Assembly (NCBI RefSeq): GCF_028858725.1 | Contig: NC_084765.1 | Location: 7,953,501-8,017,500, forward strand | Source of the DNA: Colius striatus | Taxonomy: Eukaryota; Chordata; Aves; Coliiformes; Coliidae | Length of the DNA: 64,000 nt | Direction of reading: 5' to 3' | Shown: positions 40,201-51,500 of the stretch, piece after piece | Numbering within the stretch: the stretch's first letter is position 1 | Layout: each line of letters opens with the position of its first letter | Program-made: the position numbers and the translations under genes | The notes under the pieces: model-generated | Told to the model about the DNA's origin: nothing | The model's database searches: none | What the model saw: the letters and a program-made list of their open reading frames with translations, nothing else

Positions 40201-43200
40201 GCTCCTGTGGTAATTGTTTTCATAAAGATCATCTTCACATTATTGCAGGACTGTTCATTGCAAACCTAGTAGTAGCAACAATAAAACCCCTGATCCACCA
40301 ACACCAAAACCAATAGCAACTAAAGTCTCTTCTGTGAAACCCAAAGCTAAACAGCCAAAGGTAAAGGCTGAACCACCGCCAAAGAAAAGGAAAAAGTGGA
40401 AAGAAGAATTTTCGTCTTCCCAGTCTGATTCTTCACCTGAAGCCCAGAGTGATGAAGATGGTGAGTGAGATACTATTGTAAGCATCTAGTCCTATTTGAA
40501 CTTAACTGAAAATCATATTACAAAAATACACTGCTCATCTCACATAATTTTCTTTACTAGCCTCAGAAAAAAAATTTAAGTCTGATAGTACCACGCAAAA
40601 TGGATTTCTTCAAACTATTAACTTACTTGTGTATGAGCAAATACGGGCAACTCAATTCTCACATGTAGTTTATCAGATGCTTTTACTACTTGCTTTATAA
40701 GATGGGTGTAACTGTAGGAGGGGGAACTGATTTGATTTTCAAATACATCTCAAGAATAGAATTCTTCATTAATTTTCCATTGCAACTCCATGTTGTATCT
40801 AAAACAGCATTCCTGCAGTGCCTGTCTGCAGGCAAATGGGGGGAGCATTCAGATGTTACTGTTTTTTCAAAACCCAAGGAGAAAAAGCAGTTGAGTTTTG
40901 GCTGCTTCATTGCTTCTTAAAATGCCAGCTGTTCAAATGCAGCCTGCTGAGCAGATTTGCTGTTAAGACATTCTTGATGTCTTAGAACATTAAGATGTGA
41001 TGCTTGCAGTAATTCTCCAGAACAGAAAGCAGTTTTTGAAGTGTACATTTTTTTTTTTTTTTTTACAGATTACCTGTGGTAGCAGATACCAAATGCATTT
41101 TGCAGTTGTTTATATCATATATGTATGAAGTTAAGCTGTGCAATGCCCATGATTTGTACTGCTGCATTTCCAGAGCATGTTGGCCTCGGTGACTTTTAAC
41201 TGTAGCTAAAGCTAGGGTTGGTGTACTGGAATAGTGCTTCTGCTGAGGGCAGCACCTTTGAAATACTTATTTTCAAGCAAACTATGAATACATACAACTA
41301 CTCACATTTAAAAATCTCAAGTAACCTGCTGATCACAGTCATTCGTAGAAATGTGGATATCTGAGGAAGTAACAGCCTTGCTAGCTAAATTACTGCCAAA
41401 TATCGGTATCTTACATGGAGCCTCTAAAAAGCTCCAGAATGCTTACTAGTACTAGTTGACTACTCCATATGCACGTTTAAAGTTGCTGTCTGTGGAAAAA
41501 ATAAGCTTCCTCGGAATATATACAAATGTGCCTACATTGCTTTACTGGTAAAATTTGGTTTACATGTTTTTTGAGTTGGAGGGTTAGGTGGGTTTGACTC
41601 TGATGGTATGCAGACTCCTTAGGGACATCAGTACATTCCAACATTTTTCTGTTAGATAGCTTTAAACTTGCATGTAGGCCACTTCACTTAACTGACGCAT
41701 TATCCCTTGTCTCTAGATGTTCATCTACAACAATACCTGTACCTAATTTTTGTACCTGGTTTTGGCATCCAAGTAGTTTGAGTATTCTTTGTTTATATTT
41801 AGTTTTAATCTTGTGGGATACCAGTAGGGGTCACTTGTGTGTTAAGAGAGAAGCCTTCAGTTTTGAAAACCACAAATATTTACAGGATATTGAAGGAAAC
41901 AAAATAATCATATTCTGATTAATTTTCAGAGCTTGCACCTCCAGCTCCCCTTGTTACTCGTTTTTTGAACACAAGAGCTATGAAAGAGACTTTTAAGAGC
42001 TACATGGAGTTGCTTGTTAGCATTGCCTTGGATCCAGACACAATGCAGGCCTTGGAAAAGAGCAATGGTACAGTATGTTTAACATTTGTACATTTCTATT
42101 AGATTTTAAGGTTGTTAATCAGTAAAGCAAATGTATTTAAAAACAAACAAACAAACCCCACACTGCCAAACTTGTAGCTGTGTGTCCACATCTGAAGAAC
42201 ACAAATTACGTGTCTGAATATGTGTATTTTTTCACTGTCTTTTTTGAATAATCAAAGTAATTTGGAAATAGTATTTTGTCTGCTTTGTTACCATGTACTT
42301 GTGCTATGAATGTCAGAACTGAGCTTTGTTTCTGCTGATGCTGTATTTTAAAGTCTTAGCAAACACTTACGTCAAATTACAGTGTCTCAAGTATGTGCTT
42401 ACTTTCTTATGAAGAAGTAATTGTATAAATATAACTACATTATTCTTGCTGTTTTTAAAAGTTCTAATTTTCAGACTCTGAAATCCTAAAATTCCAATCA
42501 AAGACAACTGTATTCCACTTTTTCTTTGAGGAGAAAATGTTCAGACTTATCTACCATAGTGGACTCCAAGATAAAAGTCAAAACTGTTTTATTTTTCAAA
42601 AGTTGGCAAAACACTCAAGTGTAAAAATAAAGGTCCCAAAAGAGTAATCAATTCTCATATTATTTAGTTGCAAAGTGTTGCTTTATACTATATTGTTTTC
42701 ACCTGTGTTTAAAAAAACTATTTTCTAGACTACCTTTCCTGGTTTGCTCTGATTGTGCATCAATGCATGTCAGTAAGTCTCACCAAAAGCAAAGAAATTG
42801 ACTTTACAAATAAGAGATCTCATACCAAACTGTAAATTTTCATTCATGGCCACATGCCTATGTCAAAGGCATATTGTGCAATTTCCAGTGGTTTATCAGA
42901 TAACTTTTATCCATAAGCAATATTCTGAATTTCTTTTGTTATAAATGCCAGCAGGGTCATCTCCTGTATTATGGAATGGTGAATGTCATAAACACAAACT
43001 TGTCTTATAAAACTGCTAGCTGTATTGCACAGAAAGAGGTTTATCTAGGAAATGGTTTGAAGTTATCTGTAAGATTTGTGCTGTGTTGCTCTACCTTAAT
43101 TTTTCTTCCTTTCAACAAAGAAGTCAAGGAAGGAGCAGGATTGCAGTTGGCAATTAAACTGCATAATATCTAGACCAGTTTAGCAGACTGATCCAAAAAA

Positions 43201-46200
43201 GAGAGTTTTGTCACATTTAAGATGAGTTTGTGCAAACTTCCACATTTTGTGTTAAGAAGTTGAACTACAGATTGAATGGGAATCACATTACTCTGTGTCT
43301 CTTAATAATCAACTACTAAGATTTTTTTAATGTCTTTCAGATGAGCTACTTTTGCCCCACATGAGAAAAATTGATGGTATGCTGAATGACAATAGGAAAA
43401 GGCTGCTTTCCAAATTACGATTGGATCATACTTTCAAGGTATTCTCTTTTAAATTCTGGGATTTTTGAAGTAATATTACGAGTAAGTCATTGAATGCATA
43501 CCATGCAGGCACAACTTAAAACCCAGAAGGCAAATTTGTAACAGAAGTGAATATGGATTTGAAAGAGATGCTATAAATTCAGTGCTTGTATGTGGCATTT
43601 GGAGAACATTGTGTGATGGAGGAGTCTATGCTGCAAAGGTAAAGTTCTAGTTTTACTCCCCATGTGTTCTGGTTCATTCTTAAGCATTTTCTCTTTTCAC
43701 TTTCTCAAATTTGCCAAAAGCAAATCTGTTTCCTGTCCTTATAGCGTCTTTGGTTAAGTGATTGTATTGCCTGAAAATCTTAGTAAACTTTTACATGAAG
43801 TAGCTATGCTGTGGAGCAGACATCTGAACTTCTTTAAAGTAATGAACATGGACAGAGTAGTTGAAAACCAATAGTTTATAACTGTATCAAAAACCATGGA
43901 TGAATTGAACGAGTTTTGTTTTCTTTTCCCCACTGAATACAGTTAATATGGGATATTTTAGCACTGTATTACAAACCAAATCATACACTGAAATTAGCAG
44001 TCAGTGTCTGGTAGTTTTGCCTGTAACATTCTAACAGTTTATCTCATCCTTTTGATTATGGGTTTTTTATAAACAAAAATATAAAATATTAGCATTGCTT
44101 TAATTAAAGCTGGATAAATGAAGCAACTTATCTGAAATGTGTAAGTTGAATTTGGAAACAATTACCATGTGCTCTTTTAAGATGTGGAGTTTACTAGTAT
44201 TCTCTTCATTCCAACTCAGAATTGTCTGGTTTAGGTCAGTGCTCTGGCCATGTAAACTGTTCTGCCTTCCTCTGGAGAATTCCTATTAACCAAAGCCTCT
44301 TGAAACTCAAAACTTTCAGGAAAGCTACTGGAGTGAATAGAAAAACTAGATAATTTAAAATTGTTGAAGTTGTTGTTCCAATTTGAAAGCATTGCAGTGC
44401 ATATTGTGTATGAACAAGTTAGCTGGCCAAGGTTACTGCTGCCACTGTGCAGCTATCTCTGCGGTAGATTTTTTAGCTTTTTACTGAAAGGACTTTTGTA
44501 TGAAGTGAAAAATGACTGATGCTAAGAAATTACGGGCAGGGGAGGTTGTTGAATTCTAGTACGGCTTGTTAAAAGAAAATACGAAAATGTAGTCAATTCT
44601 GTATTTTAACCCAATAGTCCAAATTAGATCCTGAAGCTCCAGCATGGATTCATTTTTCTGTATGCCTGTTTTTTTTTCACTTCTACTGGAGTATAATGCA
44701 AAGATGTATATTCATTTAACTCTAAATATTTTGTTCAGAACCAGACTGTATAACATAACAGTTATAACTGTTTCAAAACAACTGCTAATGTAATGCTGTA
44801 TTTGTACAACAAAATTATGTACAAATTTATTCATGCAAATAACAGAACTGAAGCTAGAAGAAATGCAGTTCACTCCCATGAGTTGATGTCTTTAAAAACT
44901 TGGGCTTTTTTGAACCAGCCATCTACTTCACAGTGCTTTTCCACCTTACAGATAGGATAAGATGCAATAATTTGTATTGTACAAAAGCTGGGACAAGACC
45001 TATGAAGATATTTAGACATTCAATGTCTACTACAATTCACAGACTTCCTATGCCTGACTAGGCATTAAGTACTTGGGCATTTCCAAGTAACTCAGAGATT
45101 CTTGGATAGAAATTGAATGGAAAGCATTTTAGACGGTAAAAAATGCCTAGTGGAGCCTTTTTTTTCCTCTAGTTTCTAATGAAAGAATGAAAGTGATAAA
45201 CTAAGATACAATAAAAGGACCTTCATGTCTAGAAAATTTATGGTAGTTAGGAATAGTTGGTCAAAGTGCATATGGTTGCTTGATCTGATGAAGACCTTTT
45301 ATCAGGTCTTTGGGGAAGATTAAATCGTTTTATAAGAGACTGCACTCTAACTTTTCAAGAAAAATGGCCAGTTTATCAGCAGTCTAGGTGGCCAACCATT
45401 CTTGAATTTGTCCTAATTCTTTTTTTTTCTTTTTTCTTTTTTTTTTTTTTCTTTTATGTGCTCTGTTTAAAGAATGCTTTGGAAAACTTTCCTGAACTGA
45501 CAGTGGTCACTCGGGATTCTAAGACAAAAAGTGGAGGAGGAACATCTGTGTCTAAGATCAAAATGAATGGTAAAGCTTACAACAAGAAAACACTGAGGGC
45601 TTCTAAATCAGCTACTAAATTAGCACAGGTGAGTGTTCAGAGGGTTTATTGCTGCCACCATCTGACTTTTAATATGATAACCACATTTACTTTAAATACT
45701 ACTTCATGTATTAGATTTTGGGGAATATTTATCAAAACATAGTTTGTTAGTGGGGTGCTTTAACAAGTGAATGTTAAAAACTTAACATTTACAGCAGTAT
45801 GTTAAATCATTGTTTTAACTTATCTATGAAACACAGTTATATTTGGTAGGGATACAAAATATAATAAACTAATTCATAATTAAATTCTGTGTTTAGACCC
45901 AAATGGGATTTCCTGTTTAAATTAACAGGAAGTCTTCTGTAGCAACTACTCAAGACTGTAAGATGCTGAAATGTAGTAATATGCAGATTGCCTGATACAG
46001 GCAGCAGGTGGTAGGTGTAGTTGGGTGGGAAGGGAGAGGTGAGCTCCACTGTTGCTGTGCTTCTTGCCTGCCGTAGCATGCCAAACAGCAGAGCTCTGCT
46101 AGAGTCTGCTTCTGTCACCACCAAAACAAGGACTGAACTTCAGATCCTATTTCTCTGTAGCAGTCAGCCTCCTGGACTGTTGCTGAAGCAGCAGCATTTT

Positions 46201-47568
46201 GCCTTTGCTGTTGCAATTGTGGTAAAATCACTGTGTAGCTTGTAATGATAACTTAAACTTGCTGCAAAATGTAAATGATACAGTGACTTATAAATCAAAA
46301 ATGAATACTCTAAAAACTGAGACTAGATAACACTTCTAAAATATGTAGTTCTTTATTGCTCCTATCCTCATTTCCAATGACAGAATGAAGCTATGTATCT
46401 TAGATTTTTAACTCTCTTTTAAATTAGAAAGTAATGTAGAAAGTCTGGTAGAAAAATAGTTAAGCTTTGGTAATTCTTGCAGTAGTTCTGAAGAAAAGGA
46501 GTATCTTGCCTGTTGTAGACTTGCAGTGAGTTTGGCAGGAGTGAAAGCACTCTTAAACCTGCCTTTGATAAAATGGCTTTGTAGGGAAAATGGAAACTGT
46601 GATGTAATATAAATTACTGTGTACCAAAATATGTCCAAGCAATTATTTTAATTAAGTACTTCATTTCTGAATTGTTGAAAACCAGTTTGTTTACAGAAGA
46701 AAATTACTATATCTGTGTCATGTATTTATTTAAAATAACTGTTCTTTTCTCAGGAATTTACCGTAGATCCAGAAAAAATACAGCTGTATTCTTTGTATCA
46801 CTCACTCCATCATTACAAATATCACATATATCTAACATGTAAAGAAGAGGTAAGTATTGTTCTCTTTGAGATACTTTAACTTTTATTGAGAGAAATTATT
46901 GAGGGAATGGTCCAACTAGAAGAATTGTTCTATTCTTGGTAAATGAGTACTAATTGAGGCCTCCTATTTTAGTATTAGTTCTTCTGGCAAAGAAAAGGGT
47001 CTGCTGAGCACATATGTTGCCCCTAATGGGCACTGCTGAGCAGAACATTCAGATATGAGGCTTACATGGTTTCTGTTTCCCTCGGGGGCAGGTAAGCTGT
47101 CTTCACTGTTATCCAAAATAAACAACACAAATTCTATCAGTAACGTCTCAGATCTACAAGCTAGTTTTTGTCTTAGAATGCCCAATCTTTTGATTTTTTT
47201 TTTTCCTACAGATCCTTTCTGGTAATATTCCAGGTAGCAAAAATACAAGAGTTGAGGTCTCAGTTGTTAAGAAATGCATTTTGTTCCCTTGTTTTTAAAG
47301 CTTTAATCTTTTCTTCCAAAGTAGGTTCATATTTAACTGCAAAATATTATAAAAACAAAACTTGTGAAGTGCTGGCAGCCTAACATGGTACATGTGTATA
47401 CATCTCCCTTCTCTCTCTTTTATATAGATTTCTTCTGTTCAGAAGAAGAGTGGAGATCTAGGACAGGAAGAGATTGTGCAGCTGTGCATGAAAAATATAA
47501 AATGGGTGGAGGATCTTTTTGAGAAGTTTGGTGAACTTTTGAATCATGTCCAGCAGAAATGTGCATAA
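10097..47568 (+). CDS. QSER1: QSER1, glutamine and serine rich protein 1 (complete, 13 coding exons)
   Basis: Joined coding exons total 5,466 nt, giving 1,821 residues plus TAA; the human protein is about 1,735. In human cells QSER1 is a nuclear chromatin protein that cooperates with TET1 to protect CpG-rich regulatory DNA from de novo methylation by DNMT3 enzymes; its paralogue is PRR12. Visible features: a conserved N-terminus MMDRNYPT; a Q/S-rich, probably disordered body (about residues 131-930); a conserved block around [14 protein letters not shown] (947-960); a block with [16 protein letters not shown] and [12 protein letters not shown] (1229-1255); an acidic SGGEG..ERDEF segment; the conserved C-terminal region shared with PRR12 (DUF4211-type) from about residue 1,440; a basic nuclear-localisation-like PPPKKRKK (1584-1591); and a C-terminus with [10 protein letters not shown]. 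All junctions are GT-AG and in frame. No frameshift or stop is seen, so the gene looks functional. Identity is very secure; exact ends of domains are approximate. Confidence 0.97.
10213..24455 (+). other. QSER1 intron 1 (14.2 kb)
   Basis: The first 750 bp belong to the CpG island; the rest is AT-rich. I see no other gene. Points of note are an alternating purine-pyrimidine tract at 16,419-16,438 and a GC-rich patch with a strong splice donor at about 19,081-19,210. Other ORFs are short and unsupported. Confidence 0.85.
16419..16438. repeat. 20-nt alternating CG/TG tract
   Basis: The tract TGCGCGCGTGTGTGTGCGCA alternates pyrimidine and purine without a break, a composition known to favour left-handed Z-DNA. 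It lies inside QSER1 intron 1. Confidence 0.85.
24456..24565 (+). CDS. QSER1: QSER1 coding exon 2
   Basis: Acceptor TGCCTTAG|C, donor ACTG|GTAATT; 110 nt, entering in phase 2 and leaving in phase 1. It encodes residues 39-75 with the conserved core [12 protein letters not shown] and [12 protein letters not shown]. The longer open frame that begins upstream is intronic sequence. Confidence 0.95.
24566..25765 (+). other. QSER1 intron 2 (1.2 kb)
   Basis: GT-AG intron, phase 1. I see no repeats or nested genes in it. Confidence 0.9.
25766..25930 (+). CDS. QSER1: QSER1 coding exon 3
   Basis: Acceptor ATCTAG|GTC, donor ACAG|GTGAAA; 165 nt, flanked by phase-1 introns on both sides, so its loss would keep frame. 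It encodes residues 76-130, including LSGIFDT, the conserved [13 protein letters not shown] and [11 protein letters not shown]. Without splicing the frame stops seven codons into the intron. Confidence 0.95.
25931..29242 (+). other. QSER1 intron 3 (3.3 kb)
   Basis: GT-AG intron, phase 1, with a poly-A run near 26,428-26,442. The polypyrimidine tract before exon 4 is long and T-rich. No nested gene is seen. Confidence 0.9.
29243..32929 (+). CDS. QSER1: QSER1 coding exon 4 (giant exon)
   Basis: 3,687 nt, two thirds of the whole CDS, between acceptor TTTCCAG|GTATGC and donor ATCAG|GTAAAA, with phase-1 introns on both sides. It encodes residues 131-1359. The first half is Q/S/T-rich with a degenerate SQSQ-type repeat array (about residues 430-570). 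Further on come the conserved [12 protein letters not shown] and [14 protein letters not shown] segments, then [16 protein letters not shown] with [12 protein letters not shown], and an acidic [11 protein letters not shown]. The reading frame continues 49 codons into the intron, so frame alone does not mark its end; the donor and resumption at exon 5 do. Confidence 0.96.
32930..35836 (+). other. QSER1 intron 4 (2.9 kb)
   Basis: GT-AG intron, phase 1. The exon 4 frame stays open to a TAA at 33,076-33,078. An AATAAA is present near 34,855. No nested gene or clear repeat is seen. Confidence 0.9.
35837..36132 (+). CDS. QSER1: QSER1 coding exon 5
   Basis: 296 nt, acceptor CCTTCAG|AAG, donor CTAAAG|GTAATA; enters in phase 1 and leaves in phase 0. 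It encodes residues 1360-1458. It starts with an Ala/Thr-rich run written in GCT/ACT codons (35,850-35,889) and ends with the conserved acidic [15 protein letters not shown] and [11 protein letters not shown], the start of the region shared with PRR12. Confidence 0.95.
36133..37510 (+). other. QSER1 intron 5 with in-frame extension and poly(A) signal
   Basis: GT-AG intron, phase 0. Reading through the exon 5 donor stays open for 65 codons to TGA at 36,328-36,330. An AATAAA (36,352-36,357) follows 22 nt later, with GT-rich sequence just after it. This could give a short alternative 3' end. Confidence 0.75.
37511..37627 (+). CDS. QSER1: QSER1 coding exon 6
   Basis: 117 nt, acceptor TTACAG|GTT, donor AACAGT|GTGAGT, phase 0 on both sides. 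It encodes residues 1459-1497, the highly conserved [19 protein letters not shown] and [11 protein letters not shown]. Confidence 0.96.
37628..38189 (+). other. QSER1 intron 6 (562 bp)
   Basis: GT-AG intron, phase 0. I see nothing of note in it. Confidence 0.9.
38190..38323 (+). CDS. QSER1: QSER1 coding exon 7
   Basis: 134 nt, acceptor TTTTTTTAG|TAC, donor GCAAG|GTATTT; enters in phase 0 and leaves in phase 2. It encodes residues 1498-1541, the conserved [14 protein letters not shown] and [15 protein letters not shown]. Confidence 0.96.
38324..40248 (+). other. QSER1 intron 7 (1.9 kb)
   Basis: GT-AG intron, phase 2, with a short (GT)n stretch near 38,632-38,644. No nested gene or clear repeat family is seen. 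Confidence 0.9.
40249..40460 (+). CDS. QSER1: QSER1 coding exon 8
   Basis: 212 nt, acceptor ATTGCAG|GAC, donor AAGATG|GTGAGT; enters in phase 2 and leaves in phase 1. It encodes residues 1542-1612: a Lys/Pro-rich linker, a probable nuclear localisation signal PPPKKRKK (1584-1591), and an acidic, serine-rich [14 protein letters not shown]. Confidence 0.95.
40461..41929 (+). other. QSER1 intron 8 (1.5 kb)
   Basis: GT-AG intron, phase 1, containing a poly-T run near 41,049-41,064. I see no gene. An open frame at 40,690-40,920 has no supporting splice sites. Confidence 0.9.
41930..42067 (+). CDS. QSER1: QSER1 coding exon 9
   Basis: 138 nt, acceptor ATTTTCAG|AGC, donor AATG|GTACAG (a weaker donor), phase 1 on both sides. 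It encodes residues 1613-1658, with the conserved [20 protein letters not shown] and [16 protein letters not shown]. Confidence 0.95.
42068..43340 (+). other. QSER1 intron 9 (1.3 kb)
   Basis: GT-AG intron, phase 1, with a short (AAAC)n stretch near 42,140-42,157. Nothing else is noted. Confidence 0.9.
43341..43438 (+). CDS. QSER1: QSER1 coding exon 10
   Basis: 98 nt, acceptor TCTTTCAG|ATG, donor TTCAAG|GTATTC; enters in phase 1 and leaves in phase 0. It encodes residues 1659-1691 ([20 protein letters not shown]). It is too short to stand out as an ORF and was placed by homology and frame. Confidence 0.95.
43439..45472 (+). other. QSER1 intron 10 (2.0 kb)
   Basis: GT-AG intron, phase 0, ending in a long pyrimidine tract of about 40 T-rich bases (45,419-45,455) before the acceptor. 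No nested gene is seen. Confidence 0.9.
45473..45628 (+). CDS. QSER1: QSER1 coding exon 11
   Basis: 156 nt, acceptor TTAAAG|AAT, donor GCACAG|GTGAGT, phase 0 on both sides. It encodes residues 1692-1743, with [17 protein letters not shown] and the conserved [16 protein letters not shown]. Confidence 0.95.
45629..46753 (+). other. QSER1 intron 11 (1.1 kb)
   Basis: GT-AG intron, phase 0. The frame of exon 11 stays open for 37 codons, but no nearby poly(A) signal supports read-through. No nested gene is seen. Confidence 0.9.
46754..46849 (+). CDS. QSER1: QSER1 coding exon 12
   Basis: 96 nt, acceptor TTTCTCAG|GAA, donor AAGAG|GTAAGT, phase 0 on both sides. It encodes residues 1744-1775 with the conserved [16 protein letters not shown]. 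Found by homology and frame. Confidence 0.96.
46850..47427 (+). other. QSER1 intron 12 (578 bp)
   Basis: GT-AG intron, phase 0. I see nothing of note in it. Confidence 0.9.
47428..47568 (+). CDS. QSER1: QSER1 coding exon 13 and stop
   Basis: 141 nt including the stop, acceptor TATATAG|ATT. It encodes residues 1776-1821 with [20 protein letters not shown] and ends in a short QQKCA tail, then TAA at 47,566-47,568. It agrees with the C-terminus of vertebrate QSER1. Confidence 0.96.
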   Translation: MSSVQKKSGDLGQEEIVQLCMKNIKWVEDLFEKFGELLNHVQQKCA

Positions 47569-48590
47569 CAAAAATATATCCCAAATCTCACATTCTTCTA
47601 CAGCACTAACATGATGGAACAGAAAGCTCAGAGAGAGGCTCTGATTTCTTTACAATGCCAGACTGCTTTCTTGTTTGTAGCCTTTTTATTTCTCTTCACG
47701 GAACTTCATGCCTTGGCTCTTGCTAAGGAGAAATTATGCTGCCAAGGAAATCAGTCCCTTGAAGATGGAACTAAACATAAACCTAACCATGTTTTTAACC
47801 TGAAGAATTATTTTCTATTTTGTAAACTATTGGATAACTTAGTTTTATTTTCAGAAATGTTTTTGACAAGTGATAAAGCATGCACTACATATACTTTTTT
47901 CTTTATTGCTAAGAAGGTAACACTTAATATACTTCAGATTTTTCATCCTGGACTAAGCAACAGAAAATTCAGCATTGAGGTGAACTGATTTTTACGTGTC
48001 TGGCCACCAAATTTAGAGTTTTGTACATTTTGTCAACAGAGCTGGAGTGACATCAGTTTCTGCATACGTATATTGCCATCATAAAATCCAGAAATGTCAT
48101 TATGCTTTACGGACTCCTTTTACTATTGTCATGTTCAGGTGACTGAACATGGAGTTGGTGCAATCCTATGACTGCTTTTTGTGTCAAATTATATTGTAAT
48201 GAAAGACCTTAACTATTTTCCCTCTTTTGAAGAAAAAAATATTTTCCTTTATACTGTGGGGTTTTTTTTCTTTTGGAAAAAAAAAAATCAATTGTACATT
48301 TTATCTCACTAATAGTTGTATTTTTCACAGAGAAAATATTGTGGTTAAAATTGTTTCATGTATCTTTGTAATACATTTTCCATTGTTTTCAGTAAATCCT
48401 ATTCATTTATATGTTGATTTCATATTGTAAACTATATATCTCGAGGTAACTCTTGTTTATACAGGTTTGCTTCAGTGTTAACCAGAGTAATGCATATTAG
48501 ACTAGTTTTGATTTAAATGTAGTTGTGTTAGACACTGCAATTATTTTCTGATATGTGAAAATAAATTTCCTACTAAACTAGCACTTGATT
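47569..48590 (+). other. QSER1: QSER1 3' UTR, proximal part
   Basis: Transcribed continuation after the stop codon, AT-rich. The first canonical poly(A) signal I find is AATAAA at 48,560-48,565, giving a 3' UTR of about 1.0 kb. Further AATAAA motifs on the same strand at 49,144, 50,228, 52,575, 53,139 and 53,913 could serve longer forms. The open frame at 47,611-47,988 is not supported as coding. Confidence 0.65.
48560..48565 (+). terminator. Candidate QSER1 poly(A) signal AATAAA
   Basis: First canonical hexamer after the QSER1 stop. The downstream sequence is only modestly GT-rich, so a more distal site may be used instead or as well. Confidence 0.5.
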
Positions 48591-51500
48591 AACTGAGAGT
48601 TTAAATGAAGAGCTACCATACTTTATCTTCGCCAACAAAAACTGATGATTGAATAGAGTATATGCAGTGTTAAACACAGCTTACATAATTGTTTGTAGAA
48701 CTGGCAGTTGCAGAGCTGTTCTCTTTTTGGTGCCTTTCAAGTCTTTGGAGATCTTTGTAGCTTTTTTGCTCCCTCCATTTTGTTATCAGTAGTGCCACTA
48801 GTCACACTCAGACAATGAATGTAATAGGCTCTAATCAGGAGAACATTTTCTTTAAATTTGCCAACAGAATGCCTTACTCAGTCATTCAGAATAGATTTGT
48901 ACTCTACTGGCGTCCTAAAAAATAGTCATGTTGGTTTTTTTGCAGATAATGTAGGAAAAAAAAATCATTCCTTTATCCTTTCATTGCCACCTAGTGCCTT
49001 AATTTCAGCCAAGAAAGCAGGGTTCACTATTCATTGGCCAAATGAAATAATATTCATTGCCATGTGACCTTTTTTCCCCATTATCAATTTTGGTTGTATT
49101 TAGTTGTTAAATATTCATTAGACCGTAGAATTATAAAGAGTTTAATAAATAGATGTGAAAAGGAAATTATTTGATCTTGAGTAATCAAATAGAGGTTTGA
49201 CTATTAAAGTATGTACAGAATTTTAGCTGATTAGTTTTAGAACCTTGTAGGATGTTTTACCATATTTCCAAAGCTTTTCATCTTTTAAAAGCAATAATTC
49301 TCTTTTAAAATTGATATGCAGACTACAATGAACAGAACTGGGTAGTGTCCTTGCCTTTTTGAAAGCCTTTTCATCGAGGTTTTGCTTTAAAAAGGGAGGG
49401 CACTGTCATGTTAATAGTTGTGTTGTGCTACTGCTGTGTCTACTATAATCAAGGAGGGCAAGATGGGTTTCTGTTTTGGCTTAGGAGGAATATGCAGGTT
49501 GTTGAAACAATCACAAAGCTAATTCATTTTCATGGTGAAAAGAAGGGTAGCCACAGGATTGAAGAGTTGCTGTTGTTTCAGTCATACTGCATTGAATCTG
49601 ATAGGAGCTAGAGTGTATGTGGTGAAACCAAACAGCAAAGATACCAACATTGATAGCTGTCAACTAAAATTATTGTAGTGTAAATATGCACACTCGAGAT
49701 AAGTAGAAACATGCCTGGTATACTCTTTAATCAGTAGTGGGAGTTCCCAAATTTACTTAGTGTATTCCCTTATTGGTGGGGGTGGTTGGCAGCATGTGTA
49801 GGTTCATGAGAGCTATTTACTCGTCCAGACGGAGTTCTGTTGTCATGTTAGTCACATGCACAACATTGTTTGAGAGTTTCTAATCTGTATTTTAAAAATC
49901 ATCAGGATGCAGACTGAGGGAACAATCCAGTTGGCTCCTGGATGATGCTATGGTAAAGAAGTGGCCAGACTTTGTGTGTCTCACATCCCTTCCTAAGATG
50001 ACTATGAAGCAACTAATTGAGAGGGGTCTCTGCTTTCTAAATGATTCTATACTGCTACTGTATACATACTCTAGGTTTTTTAATCTAGGAGTAGTTTTAT
50101 CAACCTACTTGTCTGTAGAAGCTTTGGAGTAGCGTGTCCGTATTTAAAAAAAAAAGACATGAGAGGCTTTTGGAGTAGCTTGTCTGTATTTAAGAAAGTA
50201 ATTGTAACAACCACCATTTAAAAAACAAATAAACCAAGCAAAAGTGGCCAGGATGCTCTGCACTGCCATAGAAGGTGACCTGGCTAATTTTTGGCTGTTT
50301 TATTTCTGATGTCGGTTAAACACTTGGGCCTGTAAATATAGGAAAAACCTTTCTGGTAACTAACCCAGGCTATTGAAGATCAATATAATGAGCTTCCATC
50401 TTTGTCTTGGACTTCAAAAATGGTGGCTGGAGTATTAATTTACCAAATTAGAACAAGTGAAAACATGGAACTCTCAAGTGTGTTGAAGGATCATAAATCA
50501 AAACAAAGCTTTGTTAGTTGGATTGAGGAGGGTTTTTATACTGAAGCAAACTTTGAAAATAGTCAATGTACAAATTACTTTTTTGCACAAATATTTTACT
50601 TTGTTTTGTTGCATTTTAGGTAATTAATTCTCCACTCACCTCGATTTTTTTGTTTCCTTGAAGTAACAGTGAGGTCATCATCCTTTAACATCTAGCAGTA
50701 GAACTTGAGCACTCATTAGACTGCAAGAGAAGATGCACTAGAAGGGAACAAAACCTTCTGTAGACTATGAATTACCAAAACAAAACCTAAACTAATTGCA
50801 TGGTGAATCATTTGGGTTTCAGGATTTTTTTCCTTTATTATGGCACCCTCATTTATATTGGGTTTGTTTTTATTGAAATACACTATTTCTCTTAAAGGCA
50901 AGTTTTCTTTGAGGTGCTACTTCAAAGCTCTGCTAGCAAAAAAAAATAAGAGAGAAAACTGGATGGAGAAACTGTTTCTAAAAATGGTTGAGGACTTTAG
51001 GGTCTTTGAAATTCTATGGCATGTATTGTATTCATATATTGTCAAAATGAAATACTACTTTTGAAAAAGTCAGATCTTACAGGCTGTCTTCCAAGTAAAT
51101 GGTTTCCATAGGGAAATATATTTTAAATATTATTTAAATATTTACTACTATTTAAAACAATTTTAAAACAGAAAAGCTAATACTATGGTCACAAAATGTC
51201 AGTGTGTCATCAACCATTTCGTATATGGTTCTCTCTTACTCTATTGCATACCTGTGCTTTACACAGTGCACATTCTGCCATCTTATTGATTAACCTAATG
51301 TTAACATGTCATTGGTAACAAATGCATGTTTTTCTGCATATCTCCTCTCCATATGGCAAAAATGAAGCTAGGGCTAATTAAGAGACACTTTATGCATTCT
51401 TAGTCCAGATTTTCAGGTGGTCCGTAATACAATTTATGGAAATGTGAAAAAGGACAGTTTTGTACCATTCATGATGTTATTAACTAAACCCATTAAAGTG

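Noticed and set aside
47611-47988. 125-codon ORF after the QSER1 stop
   Set aside because: It lies in the QSER1 3' UTR, has no recognisable domain and no separate promoter.
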